This document shows positions 52,217 through 60,098 of a stretch of 64,000 nt of DNA, one piece after another. Source of the stretch: Candidatus Binatia bacterium (lineage in GTDB: Bacteria; Desulfobacterota_B; Binatia; UBA9968; JAJDTQ01); the NCBI GenBank assembly GCA_022827045.1, contig JAJDTQ010000143.1:1-64000 (forward strand). Reading direction: 5' to 3'. Under the pieces are notes generated by a model. The model had not been told where the DNA came from. It saw nothing but the letters and a program-made list of their open reading frames with translations, and did no database searches. Each line of letters starts with the position of its first letter. Position 1 is the first letter of the stretch. The position numbers and the translations under genes are program-made.

Positions 52217-53584
52217 ATGTACCAGGCAGACACGATAGCGGCGGTCGCGACGCCCCCGGGTGAAGGGGGTGTGGCCGTGGTGCGATTGAGCGGTCCCGAT
52301 GCCAGGCGAATCGGCACGGAGATCCTCTCCCGCGGGGACGTCGACTGGGAATCGCACCGGTTGTACTACGGGAAGGTCTGCGATCCCGATGGCGGGTCGG
52401 TGGTTGACGAGGTCATGTTCGCCTTCCTGCAGGAACCCAGGAGCTACACGGGTGAGGATACCGTGGAGATCCACTGCCACGGAGGTCCCGTCGTCGTGCG
52501 TCAGGTGCTCGGTCTGGCGCTTGCATGTGGCGCCCGGCACGCGGAACCTGGCGAGTTCACCAAGAGAGCGTTTTTGAATGGGCGGTTGGATTTGGCTCAA
52601 GCCGAGGCGGTGCTGGATCTGATCCGGTCGCGCACGGACAAGGCCGCCGGTGTGGCGTTGGGCCAGATGGAAGGCGGGTTGTCGCAGGAGGTCCAGGGGT
52701 TGCGGGAAGAGTTGGTGGATACTCTGGTGCAAGTGGAGGCCGCCATCGACTTTCCGGAGGAAGAGATCGAGCTGCTCCAGCGTCAGGAGTTGAGCCGCAA
52801 GGTCGCCGGCGTCGTTGACCGGATCTCCGCTCTCGTGGACAGCTACGAATGGGGGCGCCTGATTCGCGAGGGCGTGCGCGTGTGCATCGTCGGGCGGCCG
52901 AATGTCGGCAAATCGAGCCTGTTGAACGCGCTGCTCGGTGTGGATCGGGCGATTGTCACGGCGACCCCCGGGACTACCCGGGACTTCATCGAGGAAACCA
53001 TGAACCTCAACGGTTTGCCCGTGGTGCTGTGGGACACCGCCGGCATCAGGGACAGGACCGAAGGCGTGGAGCAAATCGGCATCGACGTAACGCTCAAGAG
53101 GCTGGAGGAGAGCCAGGGGTGCATGCTGGTGGTCGATGGCTCCTCGCCGCTTGCCGCGGAAGACCTGGATGTGATTGAGAGGGTTCGCGAAAGGCCGGGG
53201 CTGGTGGTCATCAACAAGTCCGATCTGCCGCGGAAGCTCGACGGGTCGACCGTTTCAAGGCACTTGACCGATCTACGGCAGGTTGAGGTCTCCGCACTGA
53301 CCGGGCAGGGGCTGGGCATGTTGAAGGACGCCCTCCGTGAGTGCTTTCTGGATTCCGCGGAAGAGCCGGAGGTGGTCGTCACCAATGTTCGCCACAAGGC
53401 TGCCCTGGAGCGGGCTCGGGCCAGCCTGGTGGAGGTTCATCACGCCGTCGATCAGGGTATGCCACCGGATATCGTCGCCGTGGACTTGCAGGAGGCCCGT
53501 GACAGCCTGGAAGAGATAATCGGCACCGTGACCAACGACGACATTCTGGATCGGATTTTTTCCCAGTTCTGCATCGGGAAGTAA
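52217..53584 (+). CDS. mnmE: tRNA modification GTPase MnmE
   Basis: A 455-residue GTPase that works with MnmG to modify U34 in tRNA wobble positions. The N-terminal folate-binding domain opens with DTIAAVATPPGEGGVAVVRL. The G domain has G1 GRPNVGKS (Gly226-Ser233), TPGTTRD, DTAGIRD and NKSD, and the C-terminal FCIGK carries the conserved Cys452. The ATG at 52217 with GAGGAC upstream is the start; an earlier ATG at 52175 overlaps the -10 box. mnmG follows after a 251-base gap that holds a MITE-like element. Confidence 0.96.
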   Translation: MYQADTIAAVATPPGEGGVAVVRLSGPDARRIGTEILSRGDVDWESHRLYYGKVCDPDGGSVVDEVMFAFLQEPRSYTGEDTVEIHCHGGPVVVRQVLGLALACGARHAEPGEFTKRAFLNGRLDLAQAEAVLDLIRSRTDKAAGVALGQMEGGLSQEVQGLREELVDTLVQVEAAIDFPEEEIELLQRQELSRKVAGVVDRISALVDSYEWGRLIREGVRVCIVGRPNVGKSSLLNALLGVDRAIVTATPGTTRDFIEETMNLNGLPVVLWDTAGIRDRTEGVEQIGIDVTLKRLEESQGCMLVVDGSSPLAAEDLDVIERVRERPGLVVINKSDLPRKLDGSTVSRHLTDLRQVEVSALTGQGLGMLKDALRECFLDSAEEPEVVVTNVRHKAALERARASLVEVHHAVDQGMPPDIVAVDLQEARDSLEEIIGTVTNDDILDRIFSQFCIGK

Positions 53585-53646
53585 GGAGACGGCAACCATC
53601 TTATTCGGCGTGGCGCATGGAGGTTCGCCGGGAAATTTGGCACAAT

Positions 53647-53811
53647 CCAGTGTCCTGTCCCACGTAATACTCTACCAAGGTGCGCAGGATTTCTTGTTGT
53701 CGGCAAGGCGCGATGACGAGCAGTGGCAGGCACCACGCGAGGAAGAGCAACGTAGCCGACGACAAGAAAGACCAGCAGATTGGTAGAGTATTGCGTGGGA
53801 CAGGACACTGG
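53647..53811. mobile_element. 165-base MITE-like inverted-repeat element between mnmE and mnmG
   Basis: Terminal inverted repeats at 53647-53678 and 53780-53811 match at 31 of 32 positions (outer ends CCAGTGTCCTGTCCCACG and CGTGGGACAGGACACTGG). Pairing resumes further in (TTTCTTGT-GTCGGC), giving a long stem with an unpaired middle of about 50 bases. There is no open reading frame of note. Size and structure fit a miniature inverted-repeat element or a large REP. The palindrome at 9058-9097 shares the GTGTC-n-TGTCCC core. Confidence 0.85.
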
Positions 53812-53835
53812 TCCTGATTGGAAAGTCAGAGAAGG

Positions 53836-55734
53836 ATGTTTCACGTGAAACAGTCGGACATACGGAAAGGGAAGGTCTACGACATCATCGTTGTCGGGGC
53901 CGGGCACGCGGGCATCGAAGCCTCTTTGGCGGCCGCCCGCATGGGTTTCGAGACGTTGATGCTTACGCTGAACCTCGATCACATCGGTCAGATGTCGTGC
54001 AATCCGGCCATTGGCGGCATCGGGAAAGGGCATCTGGTCAAGGAGATCGACGCCCTTGGCGGCGAGATGGCCCGGGCCATCGACGAGACCGGGATCCAGT
54101 TTCGCATGTTGAATACGAAGAAGGGTCCGGCCGTCAGGGCGTCTCGGGCTCAGGCGGACAAGGCGCTTTACCGTCAGCGGATGAAGAAGGTGGTGGAGAA
54201 TTGCGAGAATCTGACCCTCAAGCAGGGTAGTGTTGAAGCGCTCGTGTGCCGTGACGGCCGGGTCATGGGTGTCGAAACCCAGATCGGGGAAGTATTCGAG
54301 GCGAAAAAGACCATTCTGACGACCGGGACGTTTCTCCAGGGCGTCATCCACGTGGGCGACCGCAATTTCTCCGCCGGCCGCGCCGGGGATTTCGCGGCCC
54401 AGGGCCTGAGCGGCTCGTTGAGCGCACTGGGCCTTCGGTTGGGCCGCCTGAAGACCGGGACGTGTCCGCGGTTGAACGCCCATACCATTGATTATTCGAG
54501 GCTTTCGGTTCAGTACGGCGATGAGAACCCGATCCCGTTCTCATTCGGAACGGCGCGAATCGAACAGCGGCAGATCCCCTGTCACATCACCTATACGAAC
54601 CCCGGGACCCACGAGATCATTCAGGCGGCCATTCACCGCTCGCCCATGTACTCCGGGGTCATCAAGAGCCGCGGTCCCCGCTATTGTCCGTCCATCGAGG
54701 ACAAGGTGGTGCGGTTCGCGGACAAGCAGCGGCACCAGATTTTTCTCGAGCCCGAGGGATACGACACGGTCGAGGTCTACCCCAACGGCATCTCCACGAG
54801 TCTGCCGCTCGATGTCCAGGTTGACCTCGTTCACAGCATCGAAGGTCTGGAAGAAGCCGAGATTATGAGGCCCGGCTACGCCATCGAGTATGACTACGTG
54901 GAGCCGACGCAGCTCAAGTCGACGCTGGAGACGAAGGCCATCGACGGTCTCTACTTGGCCGGCCAGATCAACGGAACGACGGGATATGAAGAGGCCGCGA
55001 GCCAGGGCCTTATGGCCGCCATCAATGCGGTCCTGAGCATCCGCGGGGAAGAGCCCCTCGTCCTGTCCCGGGACCAGGCATACATCGGCGTATTGATTGA
55101 TGATTTGGTAACCAAGGGAACGGACGGCGAGCCCTACCGGATGTTTACGTCCCGCGCCGAGTACCGCTTGCTGCTGCGGGAGGACAACGCCGATCTACGC
55201 CTCACGGAACTGGGCTACCGGATAGGCCTCGCTACTCCGGAAGCCCATGCGCGGACCGCCGAGAAGCAGGATCGGATCAACGAGCTCGCCGAAAAATTCG
55301 AGAACACGCGCATCAATCCGTCGCGATCGGTCCAAGCCCGGCTCGACGCCATGAAGACCGCGGCTATCCGGAACATCACATCCCTGGCCCAACTGCTGCG
55401 GCGTCCCGAGATAGCATTCGGGGATTTGGCGGTTTTCTGTCCCGAGTTGGCCGATGTGCCGGCCGACGTGGCCTTGCAGGCGGAGGTGTCGGTCAAGTAC
55501 AGCGGCTACGTGGAGCGGCAGGCCCAGGGTCTCAAGCGCTTCCAGAAAATGGAGAACGTATCACTCCCCGACGACCTGGACTACGGCAAGATCAACGGAC
55601 TTTCCCGTGAAATAAAGGAAAAGTTGACCCATGTGCGGCCGCGGTCGCTGGGGCAAGCCTACAGGATTTCGGGCGTGACGCCGGCCGCCATCTCGGTGCT
55701 TTCCCTTTACGTGTACAAGATGAAGGCGGGCTGA
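53836..55734 (+). CDS. mnmG: tRNA uridine-5-carboxymethylaminomethyl modification enzyme MnmG
   Basis: A 632-residue FAD protein, partner of MnmE (formerly GidA). The FAD site [20 protein letters not shown] is followed by [20 protein letters not shown] and [19 protein letters not shown]; the C-terminal helical domain ends at 55734. The ATG at 53836 is chosen: its first codons, reading MFHVKQ, are formed by a perfect parS site. A TTG at 53818 is a weaker alternative. The MITE-like element ends 24 bases before the start, so mnmG expression may depend on sequence in or next to it. Confidence 0.96.
   Translation: MFHVKQSDIRKGKVYDIIVVGAGHAGIEASLAAARMGFETLMLTLNLDHIGQMSCNPAIGGIGKGHLVKEIDALGGEMARAIDETGIQFRMLNTKKGPAVRASRAQADKALYRQRMKKVVENCENLTLKQGSVEALVCRDGRVMGVETQIGEVFEAKKTILTTGTFLQGVIHVGDRNFSAGRAGDFAAQGLSGSLSALGLRLGRLKTGTCPRLNAHTIDYSRLSVQYGDENPIPFSFGTARIEQRQIPCHITYTNPGTHEIIQAAIHRSPMYSGVIKSRGPRYCPSIEDKVVRFADKQRHQIFLEPEGYDTVEVYPNGISTSLPLDVQVDLVHSIEGLEEAEIMRPGYAIEYDYVEPTQLKSTLETKAIDGLYLAGQINGTTGYEEAASQGLMAAINAVLSIRGEEPLVLSRDQAYIGVLIDDLVTKGTDGEPYRMFTSRAEYRLLLREDNADLRLTELGYRIGLATPEAHARTAEKQDRINELAEKFENTRINPSRSVQARLDAMKTAAIRNITSLAQLLRRPEIAFGDLAVFCPELADVPADVALQAEVSVKYSGYVERQAQGLKRFQKMENVSLPDDLDYGKINGLSREIKEKLTHVRPRSLGQAYRISGVTPAAISVLSLYVYKMKAG
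53837..53852. promoter_or_regulatory. parS centromere site 1 (inside the mnmG start)
   Basis: TGTTTCACGTGAAACA, a perfect match to the bacterial parS consensus. It overlaps the start codon of mnmG by two bases and encodes residues 1-6. It would nucleate loading of the ParB protein encoded at 57342, about 3.5 kb away. Confidence 0.95.
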
Positions 55735-55777
55735 GGTTACGGGCCCGCCTTCGTGCAGGTTTCCCGGAAGGTGCCAC

Positions 55778-56431
55778 ACGGACACTAAGAACGAGCAACT
55801 CCTCATCGCCGGCGCCAGGGCTTTTGGCGTCAAGCTCTCCTCATATCAAATAGGCGCCTTCAGCCAGTATCTCGACCTTCTCGCGTTCTGGAACCGGCGC
55901 CTGAACCTCACCGCCATCCGGGACCCCGAGCTCGTCGTCCGTCGCCACTTTATCGATTCGTTTTCCGTCGTTCCTTTCCTGAGCGGCGAGGGAGGGGTAC
56001 TGGACGTCGGCAGCGGTGCGGGCTTTCCGGGTATTCCCATCAAGCTCGCGCTCCCCGGCAAACCCGTCCATCTCGTGGAGCCGCGCCGTAAGCGCGCGAA
56101 CTTTTTAAGACAAGTGGCCCGGGAGTTGCGGCTTGCGGACGTGCATGTCATCGAGAAGCGCGTGGAGGATCTGTCCGCGGAACCGTTGCCATCCATGGCG
56201 GAGACGGTTACCCGCGGATTTTCGGATATTCCCGGGTTTCTGAAGGCCAGTGCGGGTCTTCTGAGTTCGGACGGCATGGCCGTAGTCATGCAAGGACCGA
56301 AGGGGATGACCTTATTGGAAGAACTCCGAGCGTGCATCCGCGGTTATGGACTCACCGAAGGGGACAACAGCCACTTCAAGCTCCCGTTCGGGGGAGAACA
56401 AAGGACCGTGCTGACTTTCCGCAAGACTTAG
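55778..56431 (+). CDS. rsmG: 16S rRNA (guanine-527-N7) methyltransferase RsmG, apparent ACG start
   Basis: Family similarity is full length: a helical N-terminus (QLLIAGARAFGVKLSSYQIG, LAFWNRRLNLTAIRDPE), the AdoMet motif LDVGSGAGFPGIPIKLALP (about 75-93) and VEPRRKRANFLRQVARELR. No ATG, GTG or TTG precedes the conserved N-terminus in frame; the frame is closed only by a TGA at 55721. ACG at 55778 sits six bases after GGAAGG (55766-55771) and gives a 217-residue protein of normal length, so a rare ACG start is proposed. The alternative is a one-base frameshift after the GTG at 55771. The GTG at 56075 would remove the AdoMet site. Confidence 0.88.
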   Translation, partial: TDTKNEQLLIAGARAFGVKLSSYQIGAFSQYLDLLAFWNRRLNLTAIRDPELVVRRHFIDSFSVVPFLSGEGGVLDVGSGAGFPGIPIKLALPGKPVHLVEPRRKRANFLRQVARELRLADVHVIEKRVEDLSAEPLPSMAETVTRGFSDIPGFLKASAGLLSSDGMAVVMQGPKGMTLLEELRACIRGYGLTEGDNSHFKLPFGGEQRTVLTFRKT

Positions 56432-56476
56432 CGGTATTTTCAGCGGCCCTGGCCGCGTGTCACAACAGCCGGCTCA

Positions 56477-56492
56477 TGTTTCACGTGAAACA
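56477..56492. promoter_or_regulatory. parS centromere site 2 (upstream of parA)
   Basis: TGTTTCACGTGAAACA, extended to an 18-base perfect palindrome (56476-56493). It lies in the 141-base gap between rsmG and parA, 80 bases before the parA start, where ParB binding could also influence parAB transcription. Confidence 0.95.
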
Positions 56493-56572
56493 TCGGCCTT
56501 CCTTTCCGTGTTCGGAAATGCTAAGAAACAGTAACGGCATCCATTTCGTAACCTGTTGAAAATAAAAGACTT

Positions 56573-57355
56573 TTGGGCCAAATCATCGCCATAGCCAATC
56601 AGAAGGGAGGGGTCGGGAAGACCACCACGGCGGTGAATCTCGGCGCGTCCCTGGCCGACGCGGCGAAGAGGACCCTGATCGTGGACATGGACCCGCAGGG
56701 CAATAGCACGACCGGCTTCGGGGTCGACCCGAGGTCTCTGAACAAGAGCATCTACGACGTGATGCTCGAGAACTGTTTTGTTACCGAGGCGCTGTGTGCC
56801 ACGGAGATGCCCACGCTGTTCCTCTTGCCCGCCAACCGCGACCTCGTCAGCGCCGAAATTCACATGATCGACATGGAGAACCGCATCGGGCGCTTGAGAC
56901 AAGCGCTGGAGACGGTGCGGTACCGGTTCGACTACATCCTGCTGGATTGCCCCCCTTCCCTGGGCCTGCTCACTCTCAATGCGTTGGCGGCGGCCGATTC
57001 CCTGCTGGTGCCGCTTCAGTGCGAGTACTACGCTCTTGAGGGCCTCACCGCGGTGCTGGAGACCATGAATCGTGTCCAGGCCTCCTACAATCAACATCTC
57101 AGGTTCGAGGGGGTGGTCCTTTGCATGTACGACGGCCGCAGCAATCTCTCCGCCCAGGTGGCTGAAGACGTTCGCGGCCATTTCCCCGAAGCCGTCTTCG
57201 AGACCGTCATCCCCCGAAACGTTCGCCTGAGCGAGAGTCCCAGCCACGGAAGGCCGGCGCTGCTCTACGATGCCCGCTCCACGGGAGCCCAGAGCTACCT
57301 CAACCTCGCGGCGGAGTTGATGGGCCGAAAGGAGTCAAGCCATGCAGAAGAATAG
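56573..57355 (+). CDS. parA: chromosome partitioning ATPase ParA (Soj)
   Basis: A 260-residue deviant-Walker ATPase that moves ParB-parS complexes during chromosome segregation. The opening IIAIANQKGGVGKTTTAVNL holds the P-loop with the signature lysine (Lys11), and LIVDMDPQGNSTTG and FDYILLDCPPSLGLLTLNAL follow. The start is TTG at 56573 with a weak ribosome-binding site (AATAAAAGA), which may keep ParA levels low. Its end overlaps parB by 14 bases. Confidence 0.96.
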   Translation: MGQIIAIANQKGGVGKTTTAVNLGASLADAAKRTLIVDMDPQGNSTTGFGVDPRSLNKSIYDVMLENCFVTEALCATEMPTLFLLPANRDLVSAEIHMIDMENRIGRLRQALETVRYRFDYILLDCPPSLGLLTLNALAAADSLLVPLQCEYYALEGLTAVLETMNRVQASYNQHLRFEGVVLCMYDGRSNLSAQVAEDVRGHFPEAVFETVIPRNVRLSESPSHGRPALLYDARSTGAQSYLNLAAELMGRKESSHAEE

Positions 57356-58205
57356 ACTGGGCCGGGGTCTGGATGCCCTGCTCCCGGGGAGCGAACCCGT
57401 GGTGGAGGATTCCCATGAGGAGACCGCCCCCACGTCGGTCCATCCTTCGTTGATCGTCCCGAACCCGAACCAGCCACGGCAGGTCTTCGACGATGAGAAG
57501 ATCGACGAGCTGGCAAGCTCCATCGAGGCCAGCGGCATGCTTCAGCCGCTGGTCGTCCGGACCACGGCCACCGGTTACGAGTTGATCGCCGGAGAGCGCC
57601 GGCTGCGCGCCGCGCGCAGGCTTGGGCTCTCGGAAGTACCTATTATTATTCATGAAACGCCCGACCCGAACTCGTTGCTGCTGGCCCTGATCGAGAACCT
57701 CCAGCGCGAGGACCTGAACCCCATCGAGGAGGCGGCCGCGTTCGCCGAGCTTCAGGAGCAGTTCCACCTGACCCAGGAACAGGTGGCCGAGAAGGTGGGC
57801 CGGAGCCGGTCGGCGGTCGCCAACTCCCTGAGACTCCTGTCCCTGCCCGACCAGATCAAGGAACACGTCGCCGTCGGCAAGCTGGTCGCCGGGCAGGCCC
57901 GAGCGCTCCTGGGGCTCAACGACAAGTCGATGCTGCCGGCGGCTGCGCGCGAGGTCATGGGCAAGGACCTTTCGACGCGCGATACCGAGGCCCTGGTCCG
58001 GCGATTGAACAAGCCGCGGCGCATCAAGTCGAGCGATCGGTTGGATCCCGACCTGTCGAACCTGGTTGAAACGTTGCAGCGCCGTCTCGGCACCCGGGTG
58101 AGGCTCATGCACAGGGCCAGCGGCGACAAGGGGAAGCTGGAAATCGAGTACTATTCGCAGGACGATCTTGAGCGCATCACCAGCATGATGATGGGAAACG
58201 CATAG
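57342..58205 (+). CDS. parB: chromosome partitioning protein ParB (Spo0J), CTPase
   Basis: A 287-residue DNA-binding CTPase clamp. The N-terminus RLGRGLDALLPG would contact ParA. The CTP-binding motifs are GERRLRAARRLG (Gly84 onward) and ENLQREDLNPIEEA (Glu118 onward). The helix-turn-helix HLTQEQVAEKVGRSRSAVAN reads parS, and the C-terminal dimer domain ends the protein. AAAGGAG precedes the ATG. Its two cognate parS sites lie upstream in the same cluster. Confidence 0.96.
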   Translation: MQKNRLGRGLDALLPGSEPVVEDSHEETAPTSVHPSLIVPNPNQPRQVFDDEKIDELASSIEASGMLQPLVVRTTATGYELIAGERRLRAARRLGLSEVPIIIHETPDPNSLLLALIENLQREDLNPIEEAAAFAELQEQFHLTQEQVAEKVGRSRSAVANSLRLLSLPDQIKEHVAVGKLVAGQARALLGLNDKSMLPAAAREVMGKDLSTRDTEALVRRLNKPRRIKSSDRLDPDLSNLVETLQRRLGTRVRLMHRASGDKGKLEIEYYSQDDLERITSMMMGNA

Positions 58206-58253
58206 ACGTGAGATGGCGCCTTTGCGCTCCCCCGCGCTTCTTCGTCCCTCTCT

Positions 58254-58282
58254 TTGACAAGCACAGGTGCGGATGCTATAGA
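58254..58282 (+). promoter_or_regulatory. sigma-70-type promoter of the ATP synthase operon
   Basis: TTGACA (58254-58259), a 17-base spacer, then TATAGA (58277-58282): 11 of 12 consensus positions at ideal spacing. It lies in the 197-base gap between parB and the first ATP synthase gene and leaves a leader of about 110 bases, in which no other feature was recognised. Confidence 0.82.
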
Positions 58283-58402
58283 CCCTCCGTGGTCGGCAGT
58301 TGAAAGAGGTTTGCCTTTCCTCAGACGGTTCACGCCACTCCGTATCTTCCTTGACCGGGGCTCGCCGTCCGAGTCCGGTGTCTTCAGCAACGAACCCGAA
58401 GC

Positions 58403-58831
58403 ATGATCAGCATAGACTTTTCCTTGGTGGTCCAAATTGTCCTGTTCCTGATCCTTTTCGGCATCCTGCGTCGGGTGCTGTTCGGGCCGGTCGGACGTTT
58501 GATGGCGGAACGGGAGCGCCGCACCGAGGGCGCCCACGCCGAAGCACGCTCCATGACCGAGGAAGGAAAAGAGCTGCAGGAGCGGTACGACGCCGCCATC
58601 GCCAAGGCGCGCGCCGAAGGGGAAGCCATCAAGAGCGAGATCCGGGAAGAGGCCGCCAAGGCCCGCAACGTGATCCTCTCCCAGGGGCGTGACGCCGCCA
58701 CCCAAAAGATCCAGGAGATCCGGGAAGAGGTCCAGAAGGAGATGGAAGCGGCGCGCCGGGTGGCCTCGACCAATGCCGAGGTCCTTGCGCAGCAGATGGC
58801 GGAGAAGGTTTTGGGCCGGAAGCTGACATGA
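58403..58831 (+). CDS. atpF': F1Fo ATP synthase subunit b' (second b-type subunit)
   Basis: A 142-residue stator subunit. One N-terminal membrane helix (FSLVVQIVLFLILFGILRRV) is followed by a long charged helix (ERERRTEGAHAEARSMTEEG ... REEAAKARNVILSQGRDAAT). It pairs with the adjacent b subunit to form a heterodimeric stalk, as in photosynthetic bacteria and many deltaproteobacteria. It is the first gene of the operon; the ring (c) and a subunits are not encoded here. Its stop overlaps the b-subunit ATG. Confidence 0.88.
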   Translation: MISIDFSLVVQIVLFLILFGILRRVLFGPVGRLMAERERRTEGAHAEARSMTEEGKELQERYDAAIAKARAEGEAIKSEIREEAAKARNVILSQGRDAATQKIQEIREEVQKEMEAARRVASTNAEVLAQQMAEKVLGRKLT

Positions 58832-59370
58832 CCCTTTTGACCGACATCTTCGTGTCCACGGCCTGGGCCGCGACCGCGGGCGGAACCCATACTCCGTCCA
58901 TTACGGAGTTGCTGTTTCCGCTCATCAACTTCCTCATTTTCGCCTACCTGGTGAAACGCTTCGGCCTTCCGCTGATCAAGAAGCACCTTGAGCAGCGCCG
59001 GGAGGGACTCATCGAAGCCGTGGCCACCGCCCAGGAGGCCAAGGGGGAAGCCGAGGGGTATGTTCGCAAGTACCGGGAATTGCTCGAAGTTCTCGACAAT
59101 GAGTGCGAGCGGATCCGGCAGGGGCTGAGAGCCGAGGGCGAGCGGGAACGCTCCCGGATCGTGGCCGAGGCGGAGGAGTCGGCGACCAAGCTGAAAGCCG
59201 ACGCGGACTTCCTGGCCGATCAGGAAGTGAAGATGGCGCGGCAGCAGATCCGCGGAGAGATGGCGTTGCTGGCGGAGGCTGCCGCCGAGCGGGTGATCCA
59301 ACAGCACATGGCGGCCGCCGATCAGGACCGCATGGTCGAGAATTTCTCGCGGCAGATTCAGGATCTCTGA
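58828..59370 (+). CDS. atpF: F1Fo ATP synthase subunit b
   Basis: A 180-residue stator subunit. After a leader segment (LTDIFVSTAWAAT) comes the membrane helix ITELLFPLINFLIFAYLVKR, then the long amphipathic stalk helix (AVATAQEAKGEAEGYVRKYR to VIQQHMAAADQDRMVENFSR). It overlaps the b' gene by four bases (ATGA), so the two stalk subunits should be made in equal amounts. A 107-base gap with a REP-like palindrome separates it from atpH. Confidence 0.92.
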   Translation: MTLLTDIFVSTAWAATAGGTHTPSITELLFPLINFLIFAYLVKRFGLPLIKKHLEQRREGLIEAVATAQEAKGEAEGYVRKYRELLEVLDNECERIRQGLRAEGERERSRIVAEAEESATKLKADADFLADQEVKMARQQIRGEMALLAEAAAERVIQQHMAAADQDRMVENFSRQIQDL

Positions 59371-59436
59371 CGCTTCGCGTCGACGGGAACGCAACGATGG
59401 TTGGCATGATGTGCGGGGTTCACGGCAGCAGGTGTC

Positions 59437-59465
59437 GGGGCGGATTTGAAACCCGCCTGTTTCCG
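59437..59465. repeat. REP-like palindrome, copy 2 (between atpF and atpH)
   Basis: GGGGCGGATTTGAAACCCGCC with flanking bases, a slightly degenerate copy of the palindrome at 60039-60067 and 1903-1932. It ends 12 bases before the atpH start and could form a hairpin in the operon transcript. Confidence 0.65.
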
Positions 59466-59477
59466 GGTTTGTAACCG

Positions 59478-60014
59478 ATGATCGAAGGAAAGCTGAGCCG
59501 CCGTTATGCAAGAGCCGTGTTCGAGCTCGCCGCCGGCCGTGAGGAGGCCATCGGCGCCGAGGTGGACGGCTTCCTCGAGGCATACGAGGATCCCGACCTG
59601 AAGAAGGTGCTGGGAAACCCCGCCTTCGACCAAGACCGCCGGAAGGACATCGTGGTGGAGGTGGCGGGCCACCTGGGACTCTCGGACCTGGCCACCAACT
59701 TCCTCTCGCTGCTGGTCGCTCGGGACCGCCTGGACGGGTTGTCCTCCATCGTGAATCACTACCACCGGCTGCTGGACGATGCGGCGGGGCGTGTGAACGT
59801 CAAGGTCACGGTGTCCCAACCCCTGGGCGAGGAACAGCGGAACAGCCTTGTCGCGGTGGTGGGTGAAATGACCGGCAGGACCGCGATGCTCACAGAGGAG
59901 GTGGACCCCGGCATCATCGGCGGCATCGTCGTCGAGGTCGGCGGCAAGGTCTACGACGGCAGCGTGCGCACGCAGCTTCAAACTCTCAGGAAGAGCTTCG
60001 AGCGGACATACTAG
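59478..60014 (+). CDS. atpH: F1Fo ATP synthase subunit delta
   Basis: A 178-residue OSCP/delta subunit that ties the stalk to the top of F1. The N-terminal helical domain (KLSRRYARAVFELAAGREEA, FLSLLVARDRLDGLSSIVNH) and the C-terminal part (VKVTVSQPLGEEQRNSLVAV, VDPGIIGGIVVEVGGKVYDG) are both complete. REP-like palindromes lie just before and just after this gene. Confidence 0.93.
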   Translation: MIEGKLSRRYARAVFELAAGREEAIGAEVDGFLEAYEDPDLKKVLGNPAFDQDRRKDIVVEVAGHLGLSDLATNFLSLLVARDRLDGLSSIVNHYHRLLDDAAGRVNVKVTVSQPLGEEQRNSLVAVVGEMTGRTAMLTEEVDPGIIGGIVVEVGGKVYDGSVRTQLQTLRKSFERTY

Positions 60015-60038
60015 GGAGCAGGCGCGAGAACGGTACGT

Positions 60039-60067
60039 GTAGGGCGGGTTTCGAACCCGCCCGTGTG
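60039..60067. repeat. REP-like palindrome, copy 3 (between atpH and atpA)
   Basis: AGGGCGGGTTTCGAACCCGCCCGT is a perfect palindrome in its core (GGGCGGGTT-TCG-AACCCGCCC). It ends about 20 bases before the atpA ribosome-binding site AAGGGAGC. Its TTCGAA centre resembles a tRNA T-loop, but no tRNA surrounds it. Confidence 0.78.
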
Positions 60068-60098
60068 TGGATACGGCACACATCCAAGGGAGCGAGCC

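Noticed and set aside
56075..56431. GTG at 56075 as the start of rsmG
   Set aside because: It would remove the conserved N-terminus and the AdoMet-binding motif, both intact in the same frame upstream.
60045..60062. Possible tRNA 3' end (TTCGAACCC T-loop-like)
   Set aside because: The TTCGAA centre belongs to a perfect palindrome found in three places; no acceptor, D or anticodon stem surrounds it.
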